Positions 35,080-43,509 of a stretch of 64,000 nucleotides of DNA are shown here, piece by piece. How positions within the stretch are numbered: the first letter of the stretch is position 1; each line of letters begins with the position of its first letter. The DNA is taken from positions 1-64,000 of the forward strand of contig NZ_JAKSYO010000192.1 in the NCBI RefSeq assembly GCF_022829635.1, in the 5' to 3' direction. The stretch comes from Methylobacterium sp. E-066 (GTDB lineage: Bacteria; Pseudomonadota; Alphaproteobacteria; Rhizobiales; Beijerinckiaceae). The notes below the pieces were generated by a model. That model was given only the letters and a program-made list of their open reading frames with translations, did no database searches and was not told the origin of the DNA. The position numbers and the translations under genes are program-made.

Positions 35080-36333
35080 TCAGGTCGCCAGCGGCACGTC
35101 CAGCCGGAAGCAGGTCCCCTGCCCCGTCCGAGGCACCGTGAGATTGCCGCCGAGCTGCCGGGTGAGGCTGCCGACGACCCGCATGCCGAGGCTCTTCGAG
35201 GCGCGCCCGATCTCGAAATCCGCCGGCAGCCCGACGCCGTCGTCGGCGACCTCGACCACCAGGGTGTCGAGTTCGCGCTCGGCCCGGACCCGGATCGCGC
35301 CGCCCTCCGGGTGCGTCTCGGGCGGGTAGGCGTATTTGAGGGCGTTGGTGACGAGCTCGTTGACCAGGAGCCCGATCGGGATCGCCCGGTCGGCCGAGAT
35401 CCGCTGCGGGGCCGCCGTGCAGGTGAGGTGCAGGCCCGGCGCGCCGCTGTCGAGATTGGCCACCAGCTTCTCCAGGAAGGGCGCGAGATCGAGCTCGCCG
35501 GGCACGCCCTCCCCCTCCCCGTCCCCGGCTTTATCCCCCTGGCGCCAGAGCTGGTCGTGGACGCCGGCGATCGCCTCGACGCGGCTGCGCGCATCTGACA
35601 GGGCCGCCTGCACGGCGGGCTCGGCCTCGGCGGCCCGGGCCTGGAGGGCGAGCAGGCTCGCCACGATGGCGAGGCTGTTCTTGACCCGGTGGCTCATCTC
35701 GCGGGCCAGAAGGTCCTGCCGGGCGAGCGCGGCGCGCAGCAGGTTCTCGGTCCGCTGGCGCTCGATCGCGCCGCCGAGCAGGTTGGCGAAGCCCTGCATG
35801 AAGGCGATGTCGGCCTCCTCGAACATGCCCTCGCGGGTGTCGTCCACCTCCAGCACCCCGAAGGCGCCGTCCCGGTTCTCGATCAGCACGTTGATCGCCC
35901 GGCGGATGCCGTGCTCAGCCATGAGCTGGGGCGTGCGGAAGCGGGTCTCCTCGGCGAGGTGGTTCGAGATCACCGGGCTGCCGGTCTTGAGGGCGAAGCC
36001 CGCCGGGGAGGCGAGGTCGGCCCCGACCCGGGCCTGCCCGATCACGTCGGGTCCCCAGCCGACGCCGGCGCGCACCAGCAGCGTGTCCTCGCCGCGGCGG
36101 TATTCCAGCGCCTTGCAGAACTCGGCGCCCATCCCCTGCGCGCACAGCTCCGCGGCCCGCTGCAGCAGGTGGTCGACATCGGTGCCGCGCAGGGCCTCGA
36201 CGCCGAACTCGGACAGGATCACCTGCTGGCGCAGGCGGTAGCCGAGATCGGGCGGCGCGAGGCCCGGCGCGGCGGGGTCCTCGGGGGCGTCCGGGCTGGG
36301 TTCCACGGCGGTGCGATCGATCTGTGCGGTCAT
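35080..36333 (-). CDS. GAF-domain sensor histidine kinase (HWE/HisKA_2 type)
   Basis: This 417-residue soluble kinase starts at ATG 36333. The GAF sensor domain covers about 40-195 (LGYRLRQQVILSEFGVEALRGTDVDHLLQRAAELC..., with FCKALEYRRGEDTLLVRAGVGW). A HisKA_2 dimerisation helix with phospho-acceptor His follows in MSHRVKNSLAIVASLLALQAR. The ATPase domain has NELVTNALKYAYP (N box) and VADDGVGLP (G1). Such kinases in alphaproteobacteria often act in light, redox or general stress signalling. No response regulator is adjacent, so its partner is elsewhere. Confidence 0.93.
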   Translation of the reverse strand: MTAQIDRTAVEPSPDAPEDPAAPGLAPPDLGYRLRQQVILSEFGVEALRGTDVDHLLQRAAELCAQGMGAEFCKALEYRRGEDTLLVRAGVGWGPDVIGQARVGADLASPAGFALKTGSPVISNHLAEETRFRTPQLMAEHGIRRAINVLIENRDGAFGVLEVDDTREGMFEEADIAFMQGFANLLGGAIERQRTENLLRAALARQDLLAREMSHRVKNSLAIVASLLALQARAAEAEPAVQAALSDARSRVEAIAGVHDQLWRQGDKAGDGEGEGVPGELDLAPFLEKLVANLDSGAPGLHLTCTAAPQRISADRAIPIGLLVNELVTNALKYAYPPETHPEGGAIRVRAERELDTLVVEVADDGVGLPADFEIGRASKSLGMRVVGSLTRQLGGNLTVPRTGQGTCFRLDVPLAT

Positions 36334-36499
36334 GGGCGGCGGCAGAGTAGCAGGAAGGTGGTCCCAGGGCGACGCGGGTCCGCCTAGCCCCCGGGGGCGC
36401 CGCCGTCGTCGCACCGGATCGTCGCACCTGCGCCCATCCTCGGACCCCGCAGCGCCGGGCGGCGTTCCGTCAGTCCAACCCGTCTCGATGGAGGGCCCC

Positions 36500-36763
36500 A
36501 TGGCCGACGAAGTGAACGGACTCTCCGACAAGGCGCTCTCGATCTTCGCCTTCGCGGCCTACCACCGCCTGGTCAGCGGCGAGCGGGTCACCTCGGTCAT
36601 CCGCAAGGACGGCGCCGGGCACGAGGCCGATCCGCAGGGCGTGAAGGAGCTCGAGGAGCGCGGCCTCGTCACCGCCGGCGAGACTGATATCGACCTCGGC
36701 GACACCGCCCAGGCGACCGTAGAGGCGATGGTCGCAGCGTTGCGTGGGGAAGTCGGGCGCTGA
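36500..36763 (+). CDS. Small protein of unknown function
   Basis: This 87-residue protein starts at ATG 36500, which follows gagggcccc; an ATG 12 bases earlier (MEGP) is also in frame. DKALSIFAFAAYHRLVSGERVTSVIRKDGAGHEADPQGVKELEERGLVTAGETDIDLGDTAQATVEAMVAALR looks like a winged-helix-like or helix bundle of under 90 residues, resembling small DNA- or protein-binding proteins of Methylobacterium. No family name can be given. It is divergent from the histidine kinase gene with 166 bases between the starts. Confidence 0.72.
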   Translation: MADEVNGLSDKALSIFAFAAYHRLVSGERVTSVIRKDGAGHEADPQGVKELEERGLVTAGETDIDLGDTAQATVEAMVAALRGEVGR

Positions 36764-36824
36764 GGCCCGCCCGCTGCGTCTCGGATCGACTCATCGATCG
36801 GTGATGGGACGGGAGCGTATAGAT

Positions 36825-36949
36825 CACCGTGTCATTCCGGGGCGCCGCAGGCGAGCCCGGAATCCGGAGCCTCCGAAGCTGCAAGACCTGGCACACCTGT
36901 GCGTCTCTGGATTCCGGGCTCCGCTGCGGTGCCCCGGAATGACACGGTG
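36825..36949. repeat. Palindromic intergenic repeat, family B, copy 1
   Basis: The element is about 125 bp. Perfect 19-bp outer arms (36825-36843, beginning caccgtgtcattccgg, with 36931-36949) enclose inner arms gcgagcccggaatcc / ggattccgggctccgc. A related copy lies at 41861-41986 and a half copy near 32286-32332. Confidence 0.9.
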
Positions 36950-36977
36950 GGTGTTCGGAGGTCGATGCAACCGCTGA

Positions 36978-37172
36978 TTAGGGAAACGAACAAGACCTTC
37001 CCCCGCGATCATCCTCCGTCGATGGGAAGCGGTCCGCAAGCGCGCGGTCCACGGCGTCCAGAGCCGCATCGAGTTCGGCCTCGCTCACAGAACCGCCGGC
37101 CGCGATGGAGGCGTCGAGCGTCTCGCACAAGGCCTGGATCCGCGCCTCACGGTTGGCAATCGAGAGATCCAT
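36978..37172 (-). CDS. Small acidic helical protein of unknown function
   Basis: This 64-residue protein starts at ATG 37172, which is preceded by a perfect aggagg site. Longer upstream readings do not have such a signal. The sequence is one long helical hairpin (LSIANREARIQALCETLDASIAAGG, then SEAELDAALDAVDRALADRFP) and a basic tail with one cysteine (RSCSFP). No motif is recognisable. The 157 bases up to the next gene contain a run of ten C bases at 37228-37237. Confidence 0.65.
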   Translation of the reverse strand: MDLSIANREARIQALCETLDASIAAGGSVSEAELDAALDAVDRALADRFPSTEDDRGGRSCSFP

Positions 37173-37329
37173 GGCGCCAACCTCCTCAGGATCCCCGGCA
37201 GGATAACAGACATCGCGCATGCGGGAGCCCCCCCCCCGCGCCCGAACCTGCGGCATTCCGGCCGGGGATAGGCGGGAACGCCCCCGCCCGCGTCGGCCTT
37301 CTCCCGCACCGACACGATGGAGCGCGCGG

Positions 37330-37551
37330 ATGAGCAAGGCGGACGTGAAGACCGGGGACGACGTAACCTACAAGTGGGGCAAGGGCACCGTCGAGGGCGA
37401 GGTGACCAAGGTCCACACCAAGGATGTCGAGAAGACCATCAAGGGCAATACGGTCAAGCGTGAGGCCTCGAAGGACGAGCCTGCCGTGGAGATCAAGACC
37501 GAGAAGGGCAAGACCGTCCTCAAGTCCGTCTCCGAGGTGACGGTCAAGTAA
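37330..37551 (+). CDS. DUF2945/HVA1 Tudor-like domain protein
   Basis: This 73-residue protein consists of a single small SH3/Tudor-like barrel: VKTGDDVTYKWGKGTVEGEVTKVHTKDVEKTIKGNTVKREASKDEPAVEIKTEKGKTVLKSVSEVTVK. This matches the 'hypervirulence-associated protein, TUDOR domain' family (DUF2945), known from fungi and bacteria. Its function is unknown. Very lysine-rich. It begins 157 bases downstream of the divergent 64-residue gene. Confidence 0.88.
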   Translation: MSKADVKTGDDVTYKWGKGTVEGEVTKVHTKDVEKTIKGNTVKREASKDEPAVEIKTEKGKTVLKSVSEVTVK

Positions 37552-37672
37552 GCCGATCCGCGCAGGCAGGCGGCGTTGTGAGGTGGCGCACATGAGCCCC
37601 GCCCCGGGCCTCGCCGGGGGCGGGGTGCCGGCTATCTGTAACGGTTCCAGCCTTTGCCAGCCGGGACCCAGC

Positions 37673-38173
37673 ATGAATATTCCCCTCAGGCTCACCCTGA
37701 ACGGGCAGGCCCGCGAGATCGCCCTTGACGATCCGCGCGTCACCCTCCTCGACCTCCTGCGCGAACGCCTCGGCCTGACCGGCGCCAAGAAGGGCTGCGA
37801 CCGCGGCCAGTGCGGCGCCTGCACGGTGCTGGTGGACGGCCGGCGGATCAATGCCTGCCTCACCCTCGCCGCGAGCCTCGACGGCGCCGAGATCCTGACC
37901 ATCGAGGGGCTGGCCGAGGGCGACCGGTTGCACCCGGTCCAGGCGGCCTTCATCGCCCATGACGGCTTCCAGTGCGGGTTCTGTACCCCCGGCCAGATCA
38001 TGAGCGCGGTCGGGCTGATCCGAGAGGGCCAGGCCGGCACCGATCCCGAGCGCATCCGCGAGGGCATGAGCGGCAACCTCTGCCGCTGCGGCGCCTATGC
38101 CGGCATCCTCGATGCGGTGCAGGAGGCATCGCGCCCCACCGGACAGGTCGAGCAGCGGGAGGACGCGGCGTGA
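37673..38173 (+). CDS. Molybdenum hydroxylase, 2Fe-2S subunit (PaoA/YagT-like)
   Basis: The protein has 166 residues from ATG 37673. The plant-type cluster is bound by Cys42, Cys47, Cys50 and Cys62 (GCDRGQCGACTVL...NACL). The second cluster near the molybdopterin is bound by Cys101, Cys104, Cys137 and Cys139 (CGFC...CRCG). It lacks the Tat signal of PaoA, so the complex should be cytoplasmic. It passes electrons from the Mo centre to the FAD subunit. The next gene overlaps its stop (GTGA). The set of three genes encodes a xanthine-dehydrogenase-family aldehyde oxidoreductase. Confidence 0.94.
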   Translation: MNIPLRLTLNGQAREIALDDPRVTLLDLLRERLGLTGAKKGCDRGQCGACTVLVDGRRINACLTLAASLDGAEILTIEGLAEGDRLHPVQAAFIAHDGFQCGFCTPGQIMSAVGLIREGQAGTDPERIREGMSGNLCRCGAYAGILDAVQEASRPTGQVEQREDAA

Positions 38174-39210
38174 GGAATTTCGACTACATCCGCCCCGCGA
38201 GCCTGCCGGAGGCCGTCGCGGCCGGGCAGCTTCCCGACACCGCCTATCTCGCCGCCGGCACTAACTTGGTCGACCTGATGAAGGGCGGCGTCACCGCGCC
38301 CGCCCGGATCGTCGACATCACCCGGCTGCCGGGTCTTTCCAGCATCGAGCACCTGCCGGACGGCGGCACCCGGATCGGCGCGCTCGTGCGCAACAGCGAC
38401 CTCGCCTACGACCCGAGGATCGAAAAAACCTACCCGATGGTGGCCGAGGCCCTGCTGGCCGGCGCCTCGGCGCAGCTGCGCAACGCCGCCACGGTGGGCG
38501 GCAACCTGATGCAGCGCACCCGCTGCCCGTTCTTCACCGACGCGGTCTCGGCCTGCAACAAGCGCGAACCCGGCTCCGGCTGCGCGGCGCTCGGGCACGC
38601 CACCCGGATCCATGCCGTCCAGGGCTGGAGCGAGCACTGCATCGCCACCAACCCGTCCGATTTCTGCGTGCCGCTCGCCGCCCTCGACGCCGTGGTCGAG
38701 ATCGCCGGGCCGGACGGCGCCCGGGAGGTGCCGCTGACCGCGTTCCACAACCTGCCTGGCGACCACCCAGAGCACGAGACGGCGCTCCGCCCGGCCGAGC
38801 TGATCACCGCCCTGCGCCTGCCCCCCGAGGCGGCGGCGTTCCGGGCCAATGCCCGCTACCTGAAGGTTCGCGACCGCACCTCCTACGCCTTCGCGGTGGT
38901 CTCGGCCGCCGCCGCCCTCACGTTCGAGGGCGAAAAGATCGGCCGGGCCCGGCTCGCCTTCGGCGGGCTCGCGCTCAAGCCCTGGCGGGTGGAGGCGGCC
39001 GAGGCCACGCTCGCCGGCCAGGCGCCCTCCCCCGAGGCCTACGCCAAGGCCGCCGCCCTGGCGCTCGACGGCGCCAAGCCCACCGGCGAGGCCAACGCCT
39101 TCAAGATCGAGCTCGCCCGCCGCGTCGCGGTCCGGGCGCTGACCCTCGCGGCGGCCGGCACCCCCGCCCGGATCCCGGCGCTCCCCGCCTCCCCGTTCGG
39201 CATCGTCTGA
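38170..39210 (+). CDS. Molybdenum hydroxylase, FAD subunit with extra 4Fe-4S motif (PaoB/YagS-like)
   Basis: The protein has 346 residues. It starts at GTG 38170, sharing GTGA with the previous stop. The FAD site is YLAAGTNLVDLMKGG and TVGGNLMQRTRC. The cysteine set at 119-138 (CPFFTDAVSACNKREPGSGCAA) is the insertion that in PaoB binds an additional [4Fe-4S] cluster. It is absent from ordinary xanthine dehydrogenase FAD subunits and places this complex in the PaoABC/YagTSR type. It likely uses a cytosolic electron acceptor such as ferredoxin or oxygen. Confidence 0.94.
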   Translation: MRNFDYIRPASLPEAVAAGQLPDTAYLAAGTNLVDLMKGGVTAPARIVDITRLPGLSSIEHLPDGGTRIGALVRNSDLAYDPRIEKTYPMVAEALLAGASAQLRNAATVGGNLMQRTRCPFFTDAVSACNKREPGSGCAALGHATRIHAVQGWSEHCIATNPSDFCVPLAALDAVVEIAGPDGAREVPLTAFHNLPGDHPEHETALRPAELITALRLPPEAAAFRANARYLKVRDRTSYAFAVVSAAAALTFEGEKIGRARLAFGGLALKPWRVEAAEATLAGQAPSPEAYAKAAALALDGAKPTGEANAFKIELARRVAVRALTLAAAGTPARIPALPASPFGIV

Positions 39211-39221
39211 GGACAGACCGC

Positions 39222-41480
39222 ATGACCGCGACCGCCACACCCCTGAATCCCGCCGCCGGCACCCGCCACGGCTCCAGCATCGGCCAGCCGCTGACCCGGC
39301 GGGACGGCCCCCTCAAGGTGACCGGCCAGGCCCGGTTCTCCGCCGACAACCTGCCCCCCGGCACGCTGCACGCCGCGCTCTGCGTCGCCCGGATCGCCAA
39401 GGGCCGGGTCACCGGCCTGAACCGGTCCGCCGCCGAGGCCCATCCGGGCGTCGTCGCGGTGATGACCCCGGAGAACGCCCCAAAACTCGCCCAGGACCCG
39501 GACGCCAAGGCCGGCCCGTTCATCTTCCGCCTCGACCTGTTGCAGAACGACCGGGTCCGCTACGCCAACCAGCCGATCGCCGTGGTGATCGCCGAGACCC
39601 TGGAAGCCGCCACCGAGGGCGCGCGCCTGCTGGCACCGACCTACGCGACCGAGACGCCGCGCATCGGCCTCGATGCCGGCGAGGTGTTCACCCCGGATTC
39701 GGTGGGCGTCGGCGCGGCCCCGTCCGAGAGCGACGGCGATGTCGAGGCGGGCCTGGCATCCGCGTCGCGCACCATCGCGGCCACCTACGAGACCCCCGCC
39801 CAGTACCACAACGCCATGGAGCCCCACGCCGCCCTGGCCCAGTGGGACGGCGACCGGCTGACGCTCCACATGCCGACCCAGGGCCTTGCGATCTCGCAGG
39901 GGCGGCTCGCCGGGCTGTTCGGGATCAAGCCCGACGACATCCATATCGAGAGCCCCTATCTCGGCGGCGGCTTCGGCTCGAAGGGGGTGCCCTCGGGTCC
40001 GCAGGTGCTCGCCTGCATGGCGGCCCGGATGGTCGGGCGGCCGGTCAAGCTGGTGCCGACCCGCTCCCAGATGTACGGCCCGATGGGCCATCGCGGCCCG
40101 ACCCGCCAGACGCTGCGGCTCGGCACCGACGCGGCCGGCAAGCTCACGGCTTTGGACCACCACATCCTCACCGCCTCGTCGAGCTTCGACGACTTCTTCG
40201 AGCCGGCGGGCCGGGCCACCAGCACCCTCTACGCCAGCCCGGCCATCGCCATCCGGCACGAGGCGGTGCGGCTCGATACCGGCACGCCCCTGTTCATGCG
40301 CGCCCCCGGCGAGGCCACCGGCAGCGTCGCCCTCGAGAGCGCGCTGGACGAGATGGCGCACGAGCTCGGCATGGACCCGCTGGAGTTCCGGCTGGCCAAC
40401 TACGCCGAGGTCGAGCCGATCACCGGCAAGCCGTTCTCCTCGAAAGCCCTGCGCGAGTGCTACCGGCGCGGCGCCGAGGCGTTCGGCTGGGCCGGCCGCC
40501 CGCTTCAGCCCCGCCAGACCCGGGACAAGGACGGCCTTTTGGTCGGCATCGGCATGGGCACCGCCACCTTCCCGGCCCTGATCTTCGAGGGGCTAGCCCG
40601 GGCCGAGATCCGCGCCGACGGCACCGGCACGGTGGAGCTCGGGGCGATCGACATGGGCCAGGGCGCCTGGACCGCGCTCGCCCAGATCGCCGCCGACGGG
40701 CTCGGGATCGGCATGGAGGCCCTCACCTTCCGGATGGGGTCTTCCGATCTTCCGAATGCCGGCATCGCGGGCGGCTCGGGCCACACCGCCACGGCCGGCA
40801 ACGCGATCCATGCCGCGGCCGGCGACGTGATCGCCCAGCTGGCCAAGCTCGCCACCGACGACCCCGCCTCCCCGCTCTACGGCGCGGGCAATGCCGGCGT
40901 GACCGCCGCGGACGGCCGCCTGACCCGGCGCGACGACCCCAGCCGGAGCGAATCGTTCGCCGACATCCTGAAGCGGGCCGGACGGGCCAGCATCGAGGGC
41001 CAGGGCAAGGCCGGGGCCGACGCGGCCGCTCAAAAGTCCTACGCGATGCACGCCCACGGCGCGGTTTTCGCCGAGGTGAAGGTCGATCCTGACTTGGGCC
41101 AGATCCGGGTCAGCCGGCTGGTCGGCGCCTTCGCGGCCGGGCGGGTGATCAACCCCCGGCTGGTCCAGAGCCAGTATTACGGCGGCATGATCTGGGGCCT
41201 GTCCTTCGCCCTGCACGAGCGGGCCGAGATGGACCCGCGCACCGGCCGCTTCCTCAACGACAACCTCGCCGAGTACCATCTGCCGGTGAACGCCGACATC
41301 CCGGCCATGGAGGCGATCCTGGTCCACGAGGAGGATTCCGTGGTGAACGCGCTGGGCGTGAAGGGCGTCGGCGAGATCGGCATCACCGGCACGGTGGGCG
41401 CCATCGCCAACGCGGTCTGGCACGCCACCGGCGTGCGGGTGCGCGAGATGCCGATCACGCTGGACAAGCTCCTGGGCTGA
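39222..41480 (+). CDS. Molybdenum hydroxylase, molybdopterin-binding subunit (PaoC/YagR-like)
   Basis: The protein has 752 residues. It binds the molybdenum cofactor and oxidises aldehydes or N-heterocycles. Family blocks include YLGGGFGSKGVPSGPQVLACMAAR, FMRAPGEATGSVALESALDEMA, GSGHTATAGNAIHAAA, and the catalytic glutamate Glu718 in GVKGVGEIGITG. The N-terminal small domain (VTGQARFSADNLPPGTLHAALCVARIAKG) is intact. The substrate cannot be deduced. PaoC relatives prefer aromatic aldehydes. A strong terminator follows at 41546-41571. Confidence 0.95.
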   Translation: MTATATPLNPAAGTRHGSSIGQPLTRRDGPLKVTGQARFSADNLPPGTLHAALCVARIAKGRVTGLNRSAAEAHPGVVAVMTPENAPKLAQDPDAKAGPFIFRLDLLQNDRVRYANQPIAVVIAETLEAATEGARLLAPTYATETPRIGLDAGEVFTPDSVGVGAAPSESDGDVEAGLASASRTIAATYETPAQYHNAMEPHAALAQWDGDRLTLHMPTQGLAISQGRLAGLFGIKPDDIHIESPYLGGGFGSKGVPSGPQVLACMAARMVGRPVKLVPTRSQMYGPMGHRGPTRQTLRLGTDAAGKLTALDHHILTASSSFDDFFEPAGRATSTLYASPAIAIRHEAVRLDTGTPLFMRAPGEATGSVALESALDEMAHELGMDPLEFRLANYAEVEPITGKPFSSKALRECYRRGAEAFGWAGRPLQPRQTRDKDGLLVGIGMGTATFPALIFEGLARAEIRADGTGTVELGAIDMGQGAWTALAQIAADGLGIGMEALTFRMGSSDLPNAGIAGGSGHTATAGNAIHAAAGDVIAQLAKLATDDPASPLYGAGNAGVTAADGRLTRRDDPSRSESFADILKRAGRASIEGQGKAGADAAAQKSYAMHAHGAVFAEVKVDPDLGQIRVSRLVGAFAAGRVINPRLVQSQYYGGMIWGLSFALHERAEMDPRTGRFLNDNLAEYHLPVNADIPAMEAILVHEEDSVVNALGVKGVGEIGITGTVGAIANAVWHATGVRVREMPITLDKLLG

Positions 41481-41545
41481 TCCCGCCGGGCCGGACGGAT
41501 TTTTTCCGTCTGGCTCCCCGCTTCCGACGACTCGAACGGCCAGAA

Positions 41546-41571
41546 CCCTGCCCCGTCGGGCAGGGTTTTTT
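41546..41571 (+). terminator. Strong intrinsic terminator after the molybdenum hydroxylase operon
   Basis: The stem ccctgccc / gggcaggg (with aa/tt extension) has a 4-base loop cgtc and is followed by tttttt. A weaker stem just before (ccggacgga / tccgtctgg, around 41490-41508) may be a second terminator. Together they mark the end of the three-gene unit. Confidence 0.92.
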
Positions 41572-41860
41572 ATTGTTTGCCGGGCCGCTTGCCCCGACCG
41601 AGGGACGACACGGGTTGGAGGCGCCGCCTCTCCCGTGCGGGGGACCAAATTTACTGATCGCGCTCGGTCGTAAGCGCCTGAAACATCACGCATTTTCCCC
41701 TCCCCCTTGCGGGGAGGGGTTAGGGGTGGGGGTGGTGCCGGATGGGGCGTATCGGTGCCCCCTGAACCACCCCCACCTCGAACTTCTCCCCGCCAGGGCT
41801 ACGGGCGACACAGGTTGGGAAATTCATCTCCCGAGGATTGATAACCCCATACCTGATAAC

Positions 41861-41986
41861 CCGCGCCGTCATTCCGGGTCGCCGCAGGCGAGCCCGGAAT
41901 CCAGAAACACGCTCGGTGCAAGAGTTTGGCACGTCGGCGGCTCTGGATCCCGGGCTCCGCTGCGCGGCCCCGGGATGACGGCGCGG
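41861..41986. repeat. Palindromic intergenic repeat, family B, copy 2
   Basis: The element is about 126 bp. Arms ccgcgccgtcattccgggt and cccgggatgacggcgcgg surround gcgagcccggaatcc / ggatcccgggctccgc. Copy 1 lies at 36825-36949. The cores match, while the central spacers differ. Confidence 0.88.
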
Positions 41987-42447
41987 GGCGGCATCGGTCG
42001 GGTCTTCGTTTGAAGAAGACGACTGAGCCTTCCGCCCTGAGGAGAGATGAAAATTCCAACCCGTGTAGCCCGTCGCCCCTCTGCGGGGGAGGGAAAGGCG
42101 CGTGATCTCATTCGGCCCCTCGTAAACTCATACAATTCGATCTGCGGAAAACCATCCGCTCGGCGAATCGCCGGCTCGGCACCTGCCGGAAAGCCGATCG
42201 CTGCGCGGCGACCAGCCTCTCGGAACGCGCGGCGGCAAAGGCGAATAGCGCTTGTCGGGAACCCGGTGCGGCAAGGCGGCTTGCCATCTCCCAAAATCGT
42301 TCACCGATAGCAAAGCCCTGGAAGAGAAAGCTGTTTCCCTGGGCGGGCAGCCGATGTGCCGAGGCGAAGAGTGCCGGCGCCCCAGCCTCGGCCGCTCGGT
42401 CAACAACCCCAGGGATGCGTTGCGAGACCGGCTGTTCAACGCGCCGC

Positions 42448-42466
42448 GCATATGTCATACATATGC
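42448..42466. promoter_or_regulatory. Perfect palindromic operator upstream of ytfQ
   Basis: Inverted repeat gcatatgt-cat-acatatgc (8-bp arms, 3-base spacer), 51 bases before the ytfQ start. The AT-rich, highly symmetric site resembles operators of GntR/FadR- or LacI-type sugar regulators. The regulator gene is not in the window. Confidence 0.7.
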
Positions 42467-42517
42467 CGACCGATCGCTCTGAAGAGGCGGCGGACGCATT
42501 CACATGGGGGGACGTCG

Positions 42518-43483
42518 ATGAGAGGCACCATTTCCATCAAGGCCATGCTCGCGGGCATGATCCTCGCGTGGGGCGGCGGAGCCCAGGCGGCTTCGCTGAC
42601 CGTCGGGTTCTCGCAGATCGGGTCCGAATCCGGCTGGCGCGCCGCCGAGACGACTGTGACCAAGGACGAGGCCAAGAAGCGCGGCATCACCGTCAAGATC
42701 GCCGACGCGCAGCAGAAGCAGGAAAACCAGATCAAGGCGATCCGGTCCTTCGTGGCCCAGGGGGTCGACGCGATCCTGCTCGCCCCGGTGGTCGCCACCG
42801 GCTGGGATGCGGTGCTCAAGGAAGCCCGCGACGCGAAGATCCCGGTGATCCTGCTCGACCGCGACATCGATCCCGCCGGCAAGGACCTCTACCTGACCGC
42901 CGTCACCTCCGACAGCGTCGAGGAGGGCCGCGTCGCCGGCACCTGGCTGACCAAGACGGTCGGCGAAAAGCCCTGCAACGTGGTCGAGCTCCAGGGCACG
43001 GTCGGCGCCAGCGTCGCCACCAACCGCAAGAAGGGCTTTGACGCCGCCATCGCGCCCCATGCCAACATCAAGCTCGTGCGCAGCCAGACCGGCGACTTCA
43101 CCCGGGCCAAGGGCAAGGAGGTGATGGAGAGCTTCATCAAGGCGGAGGGCGGCCGCTCGATCTGCGCGGTCTACGCCCACAACGACGACATGATGGTCGG
43201 CGCCATCCAGGCGATGAAGGAGGCCGGCTTGAAGCCCGGCAAGGAGATCCTGACGGTCTCGATCGACGCGGTGCCCGACATCTTCAAGGCGATCGCCGCC
43301 GGTGAGGCCAACGCCACCGTCGAGCTCACCCCCGACATGGCCGGCCCCGCCTTCGACGTGCTCAAGGCCTACAAGGACAAGGGCACCGTCCCGCCCAAGT
43401 GGATCCAGACCGAGTCGAAGCTCTACACGGCCGCGGATGATCCGCTGAAGGTCTACAACAGCAAGAAGAACCTCGGCTACTGA
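42518..43483 (+). CDS. ytfQ: Periplasmic sugar-binding protein (YtfQ family)
   Basis: The protein has 321 residues from ATG 42518 with gggggg ahead. The signal peptide is about residues 1-24 (SIKAMLAGMILAWGGGAQAAS). The mature part is a class I periplasmic binding fold: SLTVGFSQIGSESGWRAAETTVTKDEAKKRGI, VDAILLAPVVATGWD, ILLDRDIDPAGKDLYLT. These match YtfQ, which binds galactofuranose in E. coli. Close relatives bind other pentoses or furanoses. It is the first gene of a four-gene transporter unit. Confidence 0.92.
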   Translation: MRGTISIKAMLAGMILAWGGGAQAASLTVGFSQIGSESGWRAAETTVTKDEAKKRGITVKIADAQQKQENQIKAIRSFVAQGVDAILLAPVVATGWDAVLKEARDAKIPVILLDRDIDPAGKDLYLTAVTSDSVEEGRVAGTWLTKTVGEKPCNVVELQGTVGASVATNRKKGFDAAIAPHANIKLVRSQTGDFTRAKGKEVMESFIKAEGGRSICAVYAHNDDMMVGAIQAMKEAGLKPGKEILTVSIDAVPDIFKAIAAGEANATVELTPDMAGPAFDVLKAYKDKGTVPPKWIQTESKLYTAADDPLKVYNSKKNLGY

Positions 43484-43509
43484 CCGACTCCGACCACTGC
43501 GATCGCATC

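Larger units (their letters stand above)
41580..42517. other. Repeat-rich gap upstream of the ytf operon
   Basis: Over 900 bases without a convincing gene. They hold a family D repeat (about 41663-41735, tcccctcccccttgcggggagggg), a family B copy (41861-41986) and a lower-GC segment at 42110-42440. The last contains a 131-codon minus-strand open frame that has no recognisable motif. The operator-like palindrome at 42448-42466 ends the gap. Confidence 0.6.

Noticed and set aside
41573-42013. A 146-codon + strand frame in the repeat-rich gap.
   Set aside because: It translates through repeat families B and D and contains no recognisable domain. It is likely noncoding.
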